Positions 21,047-32,480 of a DNA stretch of 64,000 bases are shown one piece after another; the first letter of the stretch is position 1, and the number at the start of each line of letters is the position of its first letter. The DNA comes from Nitrosomonas sp. (lineage in GTDB: Bacteria > Pseudomonadota > Gammaproteobacteria > Burkholderiales > Nitrosomonadaceae). Location: the NCBI GenBank assembly GCA_024281675.1, contig JAMXAG010000006.1:62001-126000 (forward strand), read 5' to 3'. A program made the translations under genes and the position numbers. A model generated the notes under the pieces. The model saw only the letters and a list, made by a program, of their open reading frames with translations. It was not told the DNA's origin and did not search any database.

Positions 21047-23470
21047 TTACACTTTCTCTACGTTTATTGCACCAAACAAATCACCTAATAACTGAGTATC
21101 AGGATGTGCACAAGCAATACGTACACAATTATTCGGCAATTTATCATCACAATCTGCTTGAAGCTGAATGACAACTTCACCCTGTTGCACTTTAACTGTA
21201 CTTCCTACATCGACATTCAACTTTGACATTAACCCTAAAGACATCCATGCTTTAGGTGGTAACGCATCGTTTGTCTGTTGCAGCGATTCCGCACGTCTAA
21301 CAATTGGATCTGCTCGATAAATAGGCACTTCTCCAATGCGCTGTAAATCCTGTTGATCAGTCCCATTTATTTTTAAATTAAAATCCTTCAACACATTATT
21401 TAAATGAATTGCGATATCAAACTCAGGTGGAAATATTTCCACACGAATCTGTTCCGGCGCGTCGTAATCAAATTTATCCAATGCCAGTAAATTTGCCAGC
21501 ACACGCAAAATTTTCCATGCAGGACGTGCTTCACCAACTGGAGAAACAACACCATTAAAACTTTGAATTCGCCCTTCCGTGTTGACAAAAGTACCAAAAG
21601 TTTCCGTAAAGGGCGTCATAGGTAGCATCACATCAGCATAATCAAGTACATTACCTTTATACACACTCATTGACACTACAAATTGTGTCTTTTTCACAGT
21701 CTCTAGTGCTTTTTGTGAATTATACGCATCGAATTCCGGCTCAATGTTCATCAACAACAATGCACGACATGATTCTTCGGGAAGATCTGCAGAAAAACCT
21801 AACATTTGTGCTGCATTCAATCCAGGAGTATTAGGAAAACCATTCTGCTGAGTATTCCTCAGCGCAAATGCATTGGGTATTGGTATTGTACCTACTAAAT
21901 AAGCACCAACACTATTTGCCGCCTCACCTAATATCCCAAAGTTTGCTCCAGTAACTTTTGCTATCAAACCAGTCAATAAGGTAATTTTTGAATAATCAGG
22001 ATGATGTTGCGCCAAATTACCCAAGTAAACTGAAGCTGAAGTAGTGTTCTCAATAAGACTAGCGGCAATCGCAAAAGGACTCGAGTTCGTTTCAACAACT
22101 AATGAATCAATATATGGTTTAATTTCATCAGAAACCTGTAATCCACTAATCTGAATTGCTGCTTTTAGTATTTTTGCAAGCGACTCAATAATACCATTGG
22201 GTGCGACAATTATTTTATGAGCTACCTTGGTTAATAACTCGTCATCTATCGAATTGATGATGCTTAGCTGCATGCCGTTTTTTACCGCTTGGCGAAAACG
22301 TTGCGCAATTAATGGATGATCTTTTCTAAGGGTGCTACCAACCACTAACACAGATTTTAAATGTGACAATTGCGTAATACTATTTCCTAACCAGGGTGCA
22401 CCTTGCATATACTTATCGCCGCGAAAATCAGATTGACGTACACGGTGATCGATATTATTGCTACCCACTGCTCGAATTAATTTTTGTAACAAATAAAGCT
22501 CTTCGCAAGTGCTATAAGATGACCCAATTGCACCGATACTTTTCGCGCCATATTCATTTTTTATAGCAAGCAGCTTAGTCGCTGTAAATTCTAATGCTTC
22601 TTGCCAATCGCATTCACTCCATTGACCATCACGTTTAATCATCGGTCGAGTCAAGCGGTCTTCAGAGTTCAAACCTTCATACGAAAAACGATCTTTATCC
22701 GATAGCCAACATTCGTTAACATCTTCATTTTCTCGCGGCAAAACACGCATTACTTTATTCTGCTTCACTTGCACAACTAGGTTCGAACCTAGCCCACAAT
22801 GCGGACTGATAGATTTTCTACGTGACAATTCCCAAGTACGCGCAGAATAGCGAAATGGCTTACTGACTAATGCCCCCACTGGACAAAGATCAATAACATT
22901 ACCGGACAATTCAGAATCAACCGTTTTTCCAACAAAGGCTAGAATCTCAGAATGCTCTCCACGACCAACCATCCCAAGCTCCATAATGCCAGCAATCTCT
23001 TGACCGAAACGAACACAACGTGTGCAATGAATGCAACGCGTCATGTCGGTTGAAATTAACGGCCCCAAATTTTTATTCGTGACCACACGCTTAGATTCCG
23101 TATAGCGTGATTCACTCGCACCATAACCAACGGCTAAATCTTGTAACTGACACTCACCACCTTGATCGCAAATCGGACAATCCAATGGATGATTAATCAA
23201 TAAAAACTCCATCACACCTTTTTGTGCCGTTACCGCTTGCTGTGAGTGTGTGAAAACCTTCATACCGTCCATTACTGGGGTTGCACATGCAGGCAATGGT
23301 TTGGGTGCTTTCTCAACCTGCACTAGACACATACGACAATTAGCCGCAATGGATAATTTCTTGTGATAACAAAAATGTGGGATATAAATGCCAACTTGCT
23401 TTGCACCATCCATAATGGTGCTGCCTTTGGGAACGGATACTTGCTTACCGTCGATTTCTATATTGATCAT
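21047..23470 (-). CDS. nuoG: NADH-quinone oxidoreductase subunit G
   Basis: 807 residues. N-terminal ferredoxin-like 2Fe-2S domain (Cys in [10 protein letters not shown] and ANCRMC), the His-Cys3 4Fe-4S motif ([15 protein letters not shown]), then [10 protein letters not shown] for a further cluster. A molybdopterin-oxidoreductase-like domain (from about residue 220, catalytically dead in complex I) completes the protein. Longer than some NuoG but within the normal range. Confidence 0.96.
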   Translation of the reverse strand: MINIEIDGKQVSVPKGSTIMDGAKQVGIYIPHFCYHKKLSIAANCRMCLVQVEKAPKPLPACATPVMDGMKVFTHSQQAVTAQKGVMEFLLINHPLDCPICDQGGECQLQDLAVGYGASESRYTESKRVVTNKNLGPLISTDMTRCIHCTRCVRFGQEIAGIMELGMVGRGEHSEILAFVGKTVDSELSGNVIDLCPVGALVSKPFRYSARTWELSRRKSISPHCGLGSNLVVQVKQNKVMRVLPRENEDVNECWLSDKDRFSYEGLNSEDRLTRPMIKRDGQWSECDWQEALEFTATKLLAIKNEYGAKSIGAIGSSYSTCEELYLLQKLIRAVGSNNIDHRVRQSDFRGDKYMQGAPWLGNSITQLSHLKSVLVVGSTLRKDHPLIAQRFRQAVKNGMQLSIINSIDDELLTKVAHKIIVAPNGIIESLAKILKAAIQISGLQVSDEIKPYIDSLVVETNSSPFAIAASLIENTTSASVYLGNLAQHHPDYSKITLLTGLIAKVTGANFGILGEAANSVGAYLVGTIPIPNAFALRNTQQNGFPNTPGLNAAQMLGFSADLPEESCRALLLMNIEPEFDAYNSQKALETVKKTQFVVSMSVYKGNVLDYADVMLPMTPFTETFGTFVNTEGRIQSFNGVVSPVGEARPAWKILRVLANLLALDKFDYDAPEQIRVEIFPPEFDIAIHLNNVLKDFNLKINGTDQQDLQRIGEVPIYRADPIVRRAESLQQTNDALPPKAWMSLGLMSKLNVDVGSTVKVQQGEVVIQLQADCDDKLPNNCVRIACAHPDTQLLGDLFGAINVEKV

Positions 23471-23518
23471 CAGGTTAAACTTGTTGGATTGTGTTCAAAT
23501 TTTATTCTTAGCAAAAAA

Positions 23519-24799
23519 TCAGACCATGCATCTTTTATGCTCAACATGGTATATAAATTCATCACGGAAATGTTGAATCATGGCTCTCACCGGCATTGCT
23601 GCCGCATCGCCTAACGCACAAATGGTCCGACCTTGTATGTTATCTGCCAAATTATTGAGTAAATCCATGTCTTCTGCACGCCCTTTTCCGTGTTCAATAC
23701 GGTTTACGATTCGATACAACCACCCCGTACCTTCCCGACACGGCGTACATTGACCGCAAGATTCTTCATAATAAAAATACGATAATCGTTCAAGTGCTCT
23801 GACCATACAGGTCGTTTCATCCATGATGATAACAGCTCCAGAGCCCAACATCGATCCCGCTTTCGCGATAGAATCGTAGTCCATGTCAGTATTCATCATG
23901 ATCTCACCTGGCAAAACTGGCATCGATGACCCCCCAGGAATACAGCCTTTTAATTTTCTTCCACCACGCATGCCGCCCGCCATTTCAAGCAATTTCGCAA
24001 AAGGTGTGCCCAGTGGAATTTCATAATTTCCTGGCTTATTTACATGACCCGATATGGAAAAAATCTTGGTACCACCATTATTAGGTTTACCTAATTCCAG
24101 GTATTTTTGCCCCCCATGTCGAATAATCCATGGAACCGAAGCAAATGTTTCTGTATTATTAATTGTAGTTGGTTTACCGTAAAGACCAAAATTTGCAGGA
24201 AAAGGGGGTTTAAAACGTGGCTGTCCTTTTTTACCTTCAATGGACTCCAATAAAGCAGTTTCTTCTCCACAAATATAAGCGCCATACCCATGGTGATTAT
24301 ATAGTTGAAAACTAAATGATGAACCCAGTATGTTATTCCCAAGAAAACCAGCTGCACAAGCCTCATCTACAGCCTCTTCCATACGCTCATAAACAGCCCA
24401 GATTTCACCGTGGATGTAGTTATAACCCACTTTGACGCCCATCGCGTAGGCAGCAATAATCATACCTTCAATCAACAAGTGAGGATTATATCGCATAATA
24501 TCGCGATCTTTGAATGTTCCCGGCTCACCTTCATCTGAGTTACAAACAATATACTTGTCGCCTTCATACCCTTTTGGCATAAAGCTCCACTTCAAACCTG
24601 TGGGAAAACCTGCTCCACCGCGACCTCGAAGTGCTGATTTTTTAACTTCTTCTATAACTTGCTCTGGACTAATGTTCTCCGATAATATTTTTCTCAGTGC
24701 TACATAGCCTTCACGTTTTTCATAGCTTTTTAGGCGCCAGTTATCAGGTTCGGAACTATCAACACCATACATAAGCGTCAGTGGATACTGATTATTCAT
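23519..24799 (-). CDS. nuoF: NADH-quinone oxidoreductase subunit F
   Basis: 426 residues. Binds NADH and FMN and carries cluster N3. [13 protein letters not shown] (FMN/NADH region), an SLBB domain, and the cluster motif [12 protein letters not shown] are visible. Its start overlaps the end of nuoE by 8 bases, showing tight coupling. Confidence 0.97.
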   Translation of the reverse strand: MNNQYPLTLMYGVDSSEPDNWRLKSYEKREGYVALRKILSENISPEQVIEEVKKSALRGRGGAGFPTGLKWSFMPKGYEGDKYIVCNSDEGEPGTFKDRDIMRYNPHLLIEGMIIAAYAMGVKVGYNYIHGEIWAVYERMEEAVDEACAAGFLGNNILGSSFSFQLYNHHGYGAYICGEETALLESIEGKKGQPRFKPPFPANFGLYGKPTTINNTETFASVPWIIRHGGQKYLELGKPNNGGTKIFSISGHVNKPGNYEIPLGTPFAKLLEMAGGMRGGRKLKGCIPGGSSMPVLPGEIMMNTDMDYDSIAKAGSMLGSGAVIIMDETTCMVRALERLSYFYYEESCGQCTPCREGTGWLYRIVNRIEHGKGRAEDMDLLNNLADNIQGRTICALGDAAAMPVRAMIQHFRDEFIYHVEHKRCMV

Positions 24800-25271
24800 C
24801 GCTCAGATCCTTCAACAATTTATCAATCATCTCATTCGACATGAAACTGCACATTCGCTTATTATTTACCAACAAAACTGGCGCATCACCACATGCACCG
24901 AAGCACTCACCTTCTTTTAAAGTAAATTTTCCATCCGTGGTCGTTTGATTAAATTCAATACCAAGCTTTTTCTTGATATACGCAGCGGATTCATTACTCC
25001 CTGATAATGCACACGGCAGGTTAGTACAAACCGTAATCTTATATTTACCCACCGGCTCCAGGTCGTACATATTATAAAACGTCGCCACTTCATATACCGC
25101 TATGGAAGGCATATCCAGATACTCTGCAACGAAATTGATTGTTTCATTCGCCAACCAACCTTTTTCATCCTGCGCTATAGCAAGCGCAGACATCACCGCC
25201 GATTGCTTTCTATCACTTGGATATTTCGCAATCTCTCGATCTATTTTCTTAAGAGAATCAGCACTTAACAT
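24792..25271 (-). CDS. nuoE: NADH-quinone oxidoreductase subunit E
   Basis: 159 residues, thioredoxin-like 2Fe-2S (N1a) protein. Cluster ligands in [10 protein letters not shown] and [15 protein letters not shown]. Sits 2 bp after nuoD and overlaps nuoF. Confidence 0.96.
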   Translation of the reverse strand: MLSADSLKKIDREIAKYPSDRKQSAVMSALAIAQDEKGWLANETINFVAEYLDMPSIAVYEVATFYNMYDLEPVGKYKITVCTNLPCALSGSNESAAYIKKKLGIEFNQTTTDGKFTLKEGECFGACGDAPVLLVNNKRMCSFMSNEMIDKLLKDLSDE

Positions 25272-25273
25272 CT

Positions 25274-26527
25274 TTATCTATCAATTTCACCAAAAACTAT
25301 ATCTTGTGTACCAATAATTGCGACGACATCAGCAATCATATGTCCTCGAGACATTTCATCCAATGCCGCCAAATGTGCGAATCCTGGAGCACGTATTTTA
25401 AGTCGGTAAGGTTTATTCGCACCATTTGAAACCATATAAATACCAAACTCACCCTTAGGATGCTCTACTGCTGCATAAACCTCACCCGGTGGAACGTGAA
25501 AGCCCTCAGTAAACAATTTGAAATGATGAATCAATTCTTCCATATTCTGTTTCATCTTGACCCGAGATGGCGGTGCTACCTTATGATTATCGACTATTAC
25601 TGGGCCTGGGTTTTTACGTAGCCAATCCACACACTGCTTAATGATACGATTAGATTGACGAAATTCTTCGATACGTACTAAGTAACGGTCATAACAATCA
25701 CCGTTGACACCCACCGGAATGTCAAATTCAACTTGATCATACACTTCGTAGGGTTGTGTTTTTCTCAAATCCCACTCAACCCCCGAACCCCGCAACATTG
25801 GCCCAGTAAAACCAAGTGCCTTGGCTCGTTCAGGCGAAACAACACCAATATCTACCAGTCGTTGCTTCCAAATTCTATTATCCGTTAGCAAGGTTTCATA
25901 TTCGTCTACATAGCCTGGAAAACGATTGGTAAAATCCTCAATAAAATCCAGCAAAGAACCTTCCCGGTTCATGTTGCGCAACTGCGTTACTTTTTCATTG
26001 TGAATCTTAGAAGGCTGATAACGCGGCATTGTATCCGGTAAATCACGATACACACCCCCAGGGCGATAATAAGCCGCGTGCAACCTAGCACCAGAAACAG
26101 CTTCATAACAATCCATCAGATCTTCGCGCTCACGAAATGCATAGAGAAACATTGTCATTGCCCCCACATCTAATGCATGCGCTCCAATCCACAGAAGATG
26201 GTTCAAAATTCTCGTGATTTCATCAAACATCACACGGATATACTGAGCTCGGATAGGTACTTCGATTCCTAATAATCTCTCAATAGCCATGACATATGCA
26301 TGCTCATTCACCATCATTGAAACATAATCCAATCGATCCATATAAGGCACCGATTGCAAGTAGGTTTTATTTTCCGCTAACTTTTCAGTCGCCCTATGCA
26401 GTAATCCGATATGTGGATCAGCACGACGTACTACTTCACCGTCCAACTCAAGTACCAACCGCAAAACCCCATGCGCAGCAGGATGCTGAGGTCCAAAATT
26501 CATGGTGTAATTACGTATTTCAGCCAT
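25274..26527 (-). CDS. nuoD: NADH-quinone oxidoreductase subunit D
   Basis: 417 residues, 49-kDa subunit that lines the quinone site. [20 protein letters not shown] and [18 protein letters not shown] are intact, including the His of the quinone pocket. Separate from nuoC (not a NuoCD fusion as in E. coli), which fits a betaproteobacterium. Confidence 0.97.
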   Translation of the reverse strand: MAEIRNYTMNFGPQHPAAHGVLRLVLELDGEVVRRADPHIGLLHRATEKLAENKTYLQSVPYMDRLDYVSMMVNEHAYVMAIERLLGIEVPIRAQYIRVMFDEITRILNHLLWIGAHALDVGAMTMFLYAFREREDLMDCYEAVSGARLHAAYYRPGGVYRDLPDTMPRYQPSKIHNEKVTQLRNMNREGSLLDFIEDFTNRFPGYVDEYETLLTDNRIWKQRLVDIGVVSPERAKALGFTGPMLRGSGVEWDLRKTQPYEVYDQVEFDIPVGVNGDCYDRYLVRIEEFRQSNRIIKQCVDWLRKNPGPVIVDNHKVAPPSRVKMKQNMEELIHHFKLFTEGFHVPPGEVYAAVEHPKGEFGIYMVSNGANKPYRLKIRAPGFAHLAALDEMSRGHMIADVVAIIGTQDIVFGEIDR

Positions 26528-26578
26528 AAATCACTTAAAAGAATTATTATTGATGCACATTAACATTTTGAACAAGTA

Positions 26579-27202
26579 TCAAAACTCTGTATCCCCGTAA
26601 TGCTCTTCGCGTATCACATGAGGTGTAATTTCACGTGGCTCAATGCTGACGGGCTGATAAACCACCCTTTTTTGCTCTACATCATAACGCATCTCCACAT
26701 AACCACTTATTGGAAAATCTTTGCGAAATGGATTTCCAACAAAACCATAATCCGTCAAAATCCGGCGTAAATCGGGATGCCCAGTAAAAACAACACCATA
26801 AAGATCAAATGCTTCTCGCTCAAACCAATTCGCAGCTGGCCAAATATTGCTAACCGAATCTACTACGGGCAATTCATTATCTTCTGCCAATACTCGAATG
26901 CGTACTCTATGATTGAGTTTCACCGATAATAGATGATAGATGACCGCAAAGCGTCGCTCACGCAATCCGTTTTTTACTGATAATTCATTGCCATAGGTAA
27001 AGTAATCGATTCCACATAAATCGATCAAGGTATCAAAACCAAGCGAAGGATGATCACGTAGTACTTCACACGCCTTAAGAAGATTACCGGCTTGAATGAC
27101 AATTGTTATTTCATCGCGCTGCTTTTGTAGGCTAACCAGTTGGTCAGACAAAATGCTTTGTAAATTATTCTCGAGATCTTCGAGTCGAATACTGATAGAC
27201 AT
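26579..27202 (-). CDS. nuoC: NADH-quinone oxidoreductase subunit C
   Basis: 207 residues, 30-kDa subunit. The signature [22 protein letters not shown] region is present near residue 125. Lies 8 bp after nuoB and 51 bp before nuoD. Confidence 0.95.
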   Translation of the reverse strand: MSISIRLEDLENNLQSILSDQLVSLQKQRDEITIVIQAGNLLKACEVLRDHPSLGFDTLIDLCGIDYFTYGNELSVKNGLRERRFAVIYHLLSVKLNHRVRIRVLAEDNELPVVDSVSNIWPAANWFEREAFDLYGVVFTGHPDLRRILTDYGFVGNPFRKDFPISGYVEMRYDVEQKRVVYQPVSIEPREITPHVIREEHYGDTEF

Positions 27203-27210
27203 GCTTTAAG

Positions 27211-27687
27211 CTAACGTGCAATGGTATTGGTACGATGAATTTTATTTTGCAATTGGATAATACCGTAAAGCAAAGCTTCTGCGGTGGGCGGACATCCCGG
27301 AACATATATATCAACCGGTACAATACGATCACATCCTCGAACCACCGAATATGAGTAATGATAATATCCACCACCATTTGCACAAGATCCCATAGATATT
27401 ACCCAACGTGGTTCTGCCATCTGGTCGTAAACCTTTCGTAAAGCGGGTGCCATTTTATTACACAACGTGCCTGCTACAATCATGACATCCGATTGTCTTG
27501 GGCTAGGACGAAAAACGATACCAAATCGATCAAGATCATAACGCGATGCTCCCGTTTCCATCATTTCTACTGCGCAACACGCCAAGCCAAAAGTCATCGG
27601 CCACATCGATCCAGTTCTCCCCCAATTAATAACTGAATCTAAACTGGTAGTAATAAAACCCTTATCAAGCGCTCCCTCTATACTCAT
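27211..27687 (-). CDS. nuoB: NADH-quinone oxidoreductase subunit B
   Basis: 158 residues; holds the terminal N2 cluster next to quinone. Adjacent cysteines in [11 protein letters not shown], then GTLCNKMAP and [10 protein letters not shown] give the cluster ligands, followed by [16 protein letters not shown]. Usual length. Confidence 0.97.
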   Translation of the reverse strand: MSIEGALDKGFITTSLDSVINWGRTGSMWPMTFGLACCAVEMMETGASRYDLDRFGIVFRPSPRQSDVMIVAGTLCNKMAPALRKVYDQMAEPRWVISMGSCANGGGYYHYSYSVVRGCDRIVPVDIYVPGCPPTAEALLYGIIQLQNKIHRTNTIAR

Positions 27688-27691
27688 AACT

Positions 27692-28048
27692 TCAATCCCA
27701 CTCTAACGCGCCTTTTTTCCATTCATAGATAAATCCGACGACTAAAATTCCCAAGAATACCATCATCGCAAGAAAACCAAACAATCCGATTTCGTCAAGA
27801 ACCACCGCCCAAGGAAAAAGAAAAGCAATTTCCAAATCAAATAATATAAACAAAATGGCAATCAGATAATAACGCACATCAAATTTCATACGTGCATCTT
27901 CGAATGCTTCAAATCCACATTCATAGGGAGAAAGTTTCTCGCTATCAGGGCGATTTGGTGCCAACAACCAGCCACCAATCATACACCCAGCGCCCACTAT
28001 GAAGCCAACTATTAAAAACAACAATATTGAAAAATAATCATCAAGCAT
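27692..28048 (-). CDS. nuoA: NADH-quinone oxidoreductase subunit A
   Basis: 118 residues, three helices. The family motif [21 protein letters not shown] with the conserved Cys in the first loop is present. It is the first gene of the nuo operon. Only about 50 bp separate it from tRNA-Leu upstream, with no clear promoter in between, so transcription may come from the secG side through the tRNA. Confidence 0.95.
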   Translation of the reverse strand: MLDDYFSILLFLIVGFIVGAGCMIGGWLLAPNRPDSEKLSPYECGFEAFEDARMKFDVRYYLIAILFILFDLEIAFLFPWAVVLDEIGLFGFLAMMVFLGILVVGFIYEWKKGALEWD

Positions 28049-28098
28049 TATTTAATATGAATACAAAAATCGTAAGAAATTTCATTTATAAAATTGTT

Positions 28099-28183
28099 TG
28101 GTGCCGACGGCGAGACTCGAACTCGCACAGCTTTCGCCACCGCCCCCTCAAGACGGCGTGTCTACCAATTCCACCACGTCGGC
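28099..28183 (-). tRNA. tRNA-Leu (anticodon GAG)
   Basis: 85 bases including an encoded CCA. The acceptor arms GCCGACG/CGTCGGC pair perfectly. The anticodon stem CCGTC/GGCGG encloses the loop TTGAGGG, giving anticodon GAG. A long variable arm typical of tRNA-Leu and the T-arm GTTCGAGTC are present. It sits between secG and nuoA. Confidence 0.95.
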
Positions 28184-28257
28184 AGCAAAATCCTGGAGTT
28201 TCTATCTTACTTCGATGTTCGGTTACTTTAAATTTCCTCTAAATAATTACACAAACC

Positions 28258-28641
28258 TTAATTTGGTATTTGGTTAGCTTTTGAATTATTGTTATTATCA
28301 GATGATGATTCATCGACATCCTCTTGTTTTTCTTTTTTGCTTGTTCTATTTGATTTTAGATCACTTTCATTCATATCGATAACGCTATCCATAATACTGT
28401 CACCTTTAGTTTGATTAGCGGAAAGATAGGTTAAGCTCATGCTCGAAATAAAAAACAGTGTCGCCACAACAGCTGTCGAGCGACTCAAGAAATTAGCGGA
28501 CCCACTTGCTCCAAATAGGCTTCCTGCCGACCCACTGCCAAAAGCAGCCCCCATGTCTGCACCTTTACCATGCTGCAACAAAACCAAAACAATCAACACG
28601 ATCGCTAGTGTTACATGTGCTGCCCAAACCAAAATTTCCAA
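28258..28641 (-). CDS. secG: protein-export membrane protein SecG
   Basis: 127 residues from a TTG start at 28641. I chose it because AGGAG lies seven bases upstream and the protein then begins LEILVWAAHV, as SecG should. Two helices flank the conserved loop VLLQHGKGADMGAAFGSG and the SLFGASGSANFLSR motif. The C-terminal tail (about residues 85-127) is hydrophilic and rich in Ser, Asn and Asp. SecG is the small auxiliary subunit of the SecYEG translocon. It starts 17 bases after tpiA. Confidence 0.93.
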   Translation of the reverse strand: MEILVWAAHVTLAIVLIVLVLLQHGKGADMGAAFGSGSAGSLFGASGSANFLSRSTAVVATLFFISSMSLTYLSANQTKGDSIMDSVIDMNESDLKSNRTSKKEKQEDVDESSSDNNNNSKANQIPN

Positions 28642-28658
28642 TACATTACTCCTAATAA

Positions 28659-29417
28659 TTATTGACTTGCAGCTCGACAAATTGCCACAAAATCATCAGC
28701 AACTAAAGATGCGCCACCGATCAATCCCCCATCGATATCCGGCATCATAAATAATTCTTGAGCATTGCTCGCTTTCACGCTTCCACCATATAGAATCAAT
28801 AATTCATCAGCAATCGTACGATTTTGATTCGCAATCATTTTTCTTATGAACGCATGAACATCCTGAGCTTGTTGTGGAGATGCCGTTTTACCGGTACCAA
28901 TAGCCCACACAGGTTCATATGCAATCACGGCTTTATTAAAAAAATCAATTCCAATTAATTTGATGATCGCATCCAATTGCGCTTTAATAATTTTCTCTGT
29001 AATACCTGCCTCACGCTGTTCATATGTTTCACCAACACACAAAATCGGCATAATCCCAGAGCGTTGCGCTGCTGCACATTTCTCTGCTACAACTTCATTA
29101 GTTTCACCATAGAGTGCACGACGTTCGGAATGACCAACGATCACAAAATCACATGCAAAATCATTAAGCATTCCCGATGAAACTTCACCCGTATACGCGC
29201 CTTTGTCAAATTGTGATAAATTTTGCGCTCCCCAGCTTATCGAAGTATTCTGCAACATAGCTTGTACAGACGGCAAATAGGGAAAAGGTGCGCACACAGC
29301 AAACTGTGCTTTCTCATGCATGTTAGAAACATTTGCAATAACTAATTCGAGTAATCGCTTATTTTCAAGCAAGTTACCATGCATTTTCCAATTACCAACA
29401 ACAAGCTTTTTACGCAT
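28659..29417 (-). CDS. tpiA: triosephosphate isomerase
   Basis: 252 residues. Interconverts dihydroxyacetone phosphate and glyceraldehyde 3-phosphate in glycolysis, gluconeogenesis and the Calvin cycle. Catalytic residues seen in VVGNWKMHGN (Asn, Lys), VIVGHSERRA (His) and AYEPVWAIGTGK (Glu), with the phosphate loop YGGSVK. ATG at 29417 follows a TTG two codons earlier. Tandem with secG. Confidence 0.96.
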   Translation of the reverse strand: MRKKLVVGNWKMHGNLLENKRLLELVIANVSNMHEKAQFAVCAPFPYLPSVQAMLQNTSISWGAQNLSQFDKGAYTGEVSSGMLNDFACDFVIVGHSERRALYGETNEVVAEKCAAAQRSGIMPILCVGETYEQREAGITEKIIKAQLDAIIKLIGIDFFNKAVIAYEPVWAIGTGKTASPQQAQDVHAFIRKMIANQNRTIADELLILYGGSVKASNAQELFMMPDIDGGLIGGASLVADDFVAICRAASQ

Positions 29418-29551
29418 TTTCAATTTCGTTATTTCTCAAAATCGTCGATCCTACCTAGGATTCACTCTTGAGTCAATCTATCTTGTTAACTATTGGTTAA
29501 GCATTTCACTAAATATTTTTTTGCTTCACAAGGGAAATGATTTCAATTGCT

Positions 29552-30361
29552 TTAACCAAATCGACCAGTAATATAATCTTCTGTCTGCTTATTCTTTGGT
29601 TTTATAAAAATTGTATCCGTCACACCAAACTCGATTAATTCCCCTAAATACATGTACGCCGTATAGTCCGACACTCTCGCCGCCTGTTGCATGTTGTGTG
29701 TTACGATCAATATGGTAACTTTATTCTTCAGGTCTGTGATTAATTCTTCAATACTAGCTGTAGCAATGGGATCAAGCGCAGACGTTGGCTCGTCAAACAA
29801 TAAAATTTCTGGCTCTGTTGCCAAAGCACGCGCAATACATAGCCTCTGTTGTTGCCCTCCAGAAAGATTAAAGGCTAAATCGTGTTGGCGATCTTTTACT
29901 TCCTCCCATAGCGCTGAATTCCGTAATGCCAGTTCTACACGCTCATCAAGAATTGCTCGTTGCTTAATTCCCCTGACACGTAACCCATAAGCTACGTTCT
30001 CATAAATTGATTTAGGAAAAGGATTCGGTTTTTGAAATACCATACTGATACGCATGCGTACTTCAATCGGGTCGACATTCTGAGCCAAAATATTTACATC
30101 GTCAGGATACAGAATAATCTCACCATCATAACGATTGCCTGGATACAGATCATGCATACGATTAAAGCAACGCAGAAACGTCGACTTTCCGCAACCAGAA
30201 GGTCCAATTAACGCAGTAATTTTTTTATCATGAAGCACCATGTTGATGCTTTTTAATGCGTTAAATGCCCCATAGTAAAAATTGAGATTCTTTACTTCAG
30301 ATTTATACGTTATGGTTTCAATCTGTCCTTCTTGACCAATCTGCATTATTTCTTTTACCAC
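29552..30361 (-). CDS. pstB: phosphate ABC transporter ATP-binding protein PstB
   Basis: 269 residues. Walker [21 protein letters not shown], signature [17 protein letters not shown], Walker [15 protein letters not shown]. The RCFNRMHDL segment is typical of PstB. Energises high-affinity phosphate uptake. The start overlaps the pstA stop by 7 bases. No phoU follows. Confidence 0.95.
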   Translation of the reverse strand: MVKEIMQIGQEGQIETITYKSEVKNLNFYYGAFNALKSINMVLHDKKITALIGPSGCGKSTFLRCFNRMHDLYPGNRYDGEIILYPDDVNILAQNVDPIEVRMRISMVFQKPNPFPKSIYENVAYGLRVRGIKQRAILDERVELALRNSALWEEVKDRQHDLAFNLSGGQQQRLCIARALATEPEILLFDEPTSALDPIATASIEELITDLKNKVTILIVTHNMQQAARVSDYTAYMYLGELIEFGVTDTIFIKPKNKQTEDYITGRFG

Positions 30362-31281
30362 TTTATTGTTTTTCGCATACGGTAGCGTAAATAAATTGCC
30401 AACCCATTCATTGCCAGAGTCATCACTACTAAAACAAGTCCAGCGGCAGCGGCATTGAATTGAAAAGCTTCTTCCGGACGCGAAACCCAGTTAAACATTT
30501 GAATCGGCATTACTGTGAATGGTGCTGTTAACCATTCAAATGATAAAAACGGAAATTCATTTTTTATAGGCGCCGGTGGTAAAAATGCTATAAACGTTAA
30601 GGCGCCAATTGTGATTACAGGAGCTGTTTCACCAATTGCACGTGCTAACCCTATAATAATACCGGTCAAAATACCCGCCGATGAATAAGGCAATAAATGA
30701 TCAATTACAGTTTGCCATTTAGTCGCTCCGAGTGCATATGCCCCCTCACGAATCGCAACCGGTATAGCACGTATCGCTTCTCGTGTCGCAACAATGACCA
30801 CAGGCAATATTAATAGAGCCAAAGCCAAACCAGCCGCTAAAATACTCTGACCAAATCCTAATTGATATACAAATAACCCTAGAGCCAGTAACCCATAAAT
30901 AATCGAGGGAACCCCAGCCAAATTAGTCACATTAATCTCGATTATTTCAGTTAAAAGGTTTTTCGAAGCGTATTCTTCAAGATATACGCCAGCACCGATT
31001 CCAAGAGGTACGGCAGAAGCTGCCGTCACAATCATAACTAAAGTCGTTCCAACCCAAGCTGATAAGATCCCAGCCATCTCGGGACGTCGTGATGGAAAGG
31101 AGGTAAAGAAATCCCATGATAATCTGGGTGCACCATCTATCAGCATATGCGCAAACAGTACAATAAATGTCACAACTGCGATCATCAATGCAAGAACACC
31201 AGCAACAGTAAAAGCCAGATCCCACTTTCTATGCTGATCAATGATTTTTCTGATTTCTTCTAAGTTATTAATACTACTCAT
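30355..31281 (-). CDS. pstA: phosphate ABC transporter permease PstA
   Basis: 308 residues, six helices. The ABC permease EAA loop reads [15 protein letters not shown]; the [15 protein letters not shown] region matches PstA. Forms the membrane channel with PstC. About 100 bp downstream of pstC. Confidence 0.93.
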   Translation of the reverse strand: MSSINNLEEIRKIIDQHRKWDLAFTVAGVLALMIAVVTFIVLFAHMLIDGAPRLSWDFFTSFPSRRPEMAGILSAWVGTTLVMIVTAASAVPLGIGAGVYLEEYASKNLLTEIIEINVTNLAGVPSIIYGLLALGLFVYQLGFGQSILAAGLALALLILPVVIVATREAIRAIPVAIREGAYALGATKWQTVIDHLLPYSSAGILTGIIIGLARAIGETAPVITIGALTFIAFLPPAPIKNEFPFLSFEWLTAPFTVMPIQMFNWVSRPEEAFQFNAAAAGLVLVVMTLAMNGLAIYLRYRMRKTIKW

Positions 31282-31383
31282 AGAGACTAATATTTTCTAG
31301 AATTACGTTTACCTTATCTCGTCTCAGAATCTTTTTTATAAGTAAATCTAACCATACCCTTAGATGATTGAGACTCTCTAATC

Positions 31384-32316
31384 TTAATAAACTTCCCGAT
31401 ATCTTTTACGCAAAACATGACCAATGATATTAAAAATGAGCGTTAGTATCAGTAAAGTCAAACCCGCAGCAAATATCGTTTGATACCCAATGCTACCATG
31501 AGGCAAATCCCCAAGACTCACCTGTACAATATACGCAGTAATTGTAGCTGCTGGCTCCATAGGATTCCAGGTTAAATTTGGCTGCATTCCAGCAGCAATT
31601 GCAACAACCATTGTTTCTCCAACCGCACGCGATATTCCCAATATATAAGCAGCTGCAATGCCAGAAAATGCTGCCGGCATGACGACACGAATCGCTGTTT
31701 GAAAACGCGTCGCTCCCATCGCATATGACCCTTCTCTTAAATTCATGGGTACGGCTCGCATTGCATCCTCCGTCATTGAACTGACATAAGGGATAATCAT
31801 GATACCCATTACCAATCCCGCAGAAAGCAAGTTAAATCCCGGCAATTCTGGAAAAATTGCTTGCAATAGTGGGGTTACAAATAACAATGCAAAATAACCA
31901 TACACTACAGTTGGCACTCCTCCCAATAACTCGAGAAAAGGTTTAGCTACTTCTCTCACAGCAAATGGAGCAAATTCAGAAAGGTAAACAGCAATAACAG
32001 TTCCCAATGGTAATGCCACTGCTAACGCTATGAATGAACTTACCAAAGTACCAGATACTAAGGGTAAAATTCCATAGTGCGCATCATCAAACAATGGCGT
32101 CCACTGAGTGTCTGTTAAGAAATCCCAAAGTGATACATGCTGAAAAAATACCCAGGATTCCTTCAGCAACATCACTATGATCGCGAACATAATCGCAATT
32201 GAAAGCACTGCGGACAAAAACAAAAGAAATTCTATAAATTTTTCGTGCAAGTGACGACGAAAACTAAAACCAAGCTTACCCACCCTGTCAGCTTTATTGC
32301 GTCGCCACTCTGTCAC
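31384..32316 (-). CDS. pstC: phosphate ABC transporter permease PstC
   Basis: 310 residues, six helices with the EAA loop LREGSYAMGATRFQTA and GGVPTVVYGYFALLFV. First gene of the pst set. The substrate-binding gene pstS, which normally precedes pstC, is missing; upstream is 164 bp of noncoding sequence and then the 3' end of cycB. Confidence 0.93.
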   Translation of the reverse strand: MTEWRRNKADRVGKLGFSFRRHLHEKFIEFLLFLSAVLSIAIMFAIIVMLLKESWVFFQHVSLWDFLTDTQWTPLFDDAHYGILPLVSGTLVSSFIALAVALPLGTVIAVYLSEFAPFAVREVAKPFLELLGGVPTVVYGYFALLFVTPLLQAIFPELPGFNLLSAGLVMGIMIIPYVSSMTEDAMRAVPMNLREGSYAMGATRFQTAIRVVMPAAFSGIAAAYILGISRAVGETMVVAIAAGMQPNLTWNPMEPAATITAYIVQVSLGDLPHGSIGYQTIFAAGLTLLILTLIFNIIGHVLRKRYREVY

Positions 32317-32480
32317 TTCTAAAAATCCTTTTGATTAGCTATTACTAGATCAAAATCTTAATCTAGGCTCATTAGTTCTTTATCCATATGATCAAAAATG
32401 GAAAACTTCACTAAACTAATTGGAGTATCTTTTTACTAACTTTAAATACAGAACTATCCTGTAAGAAGGATGACATTAAA

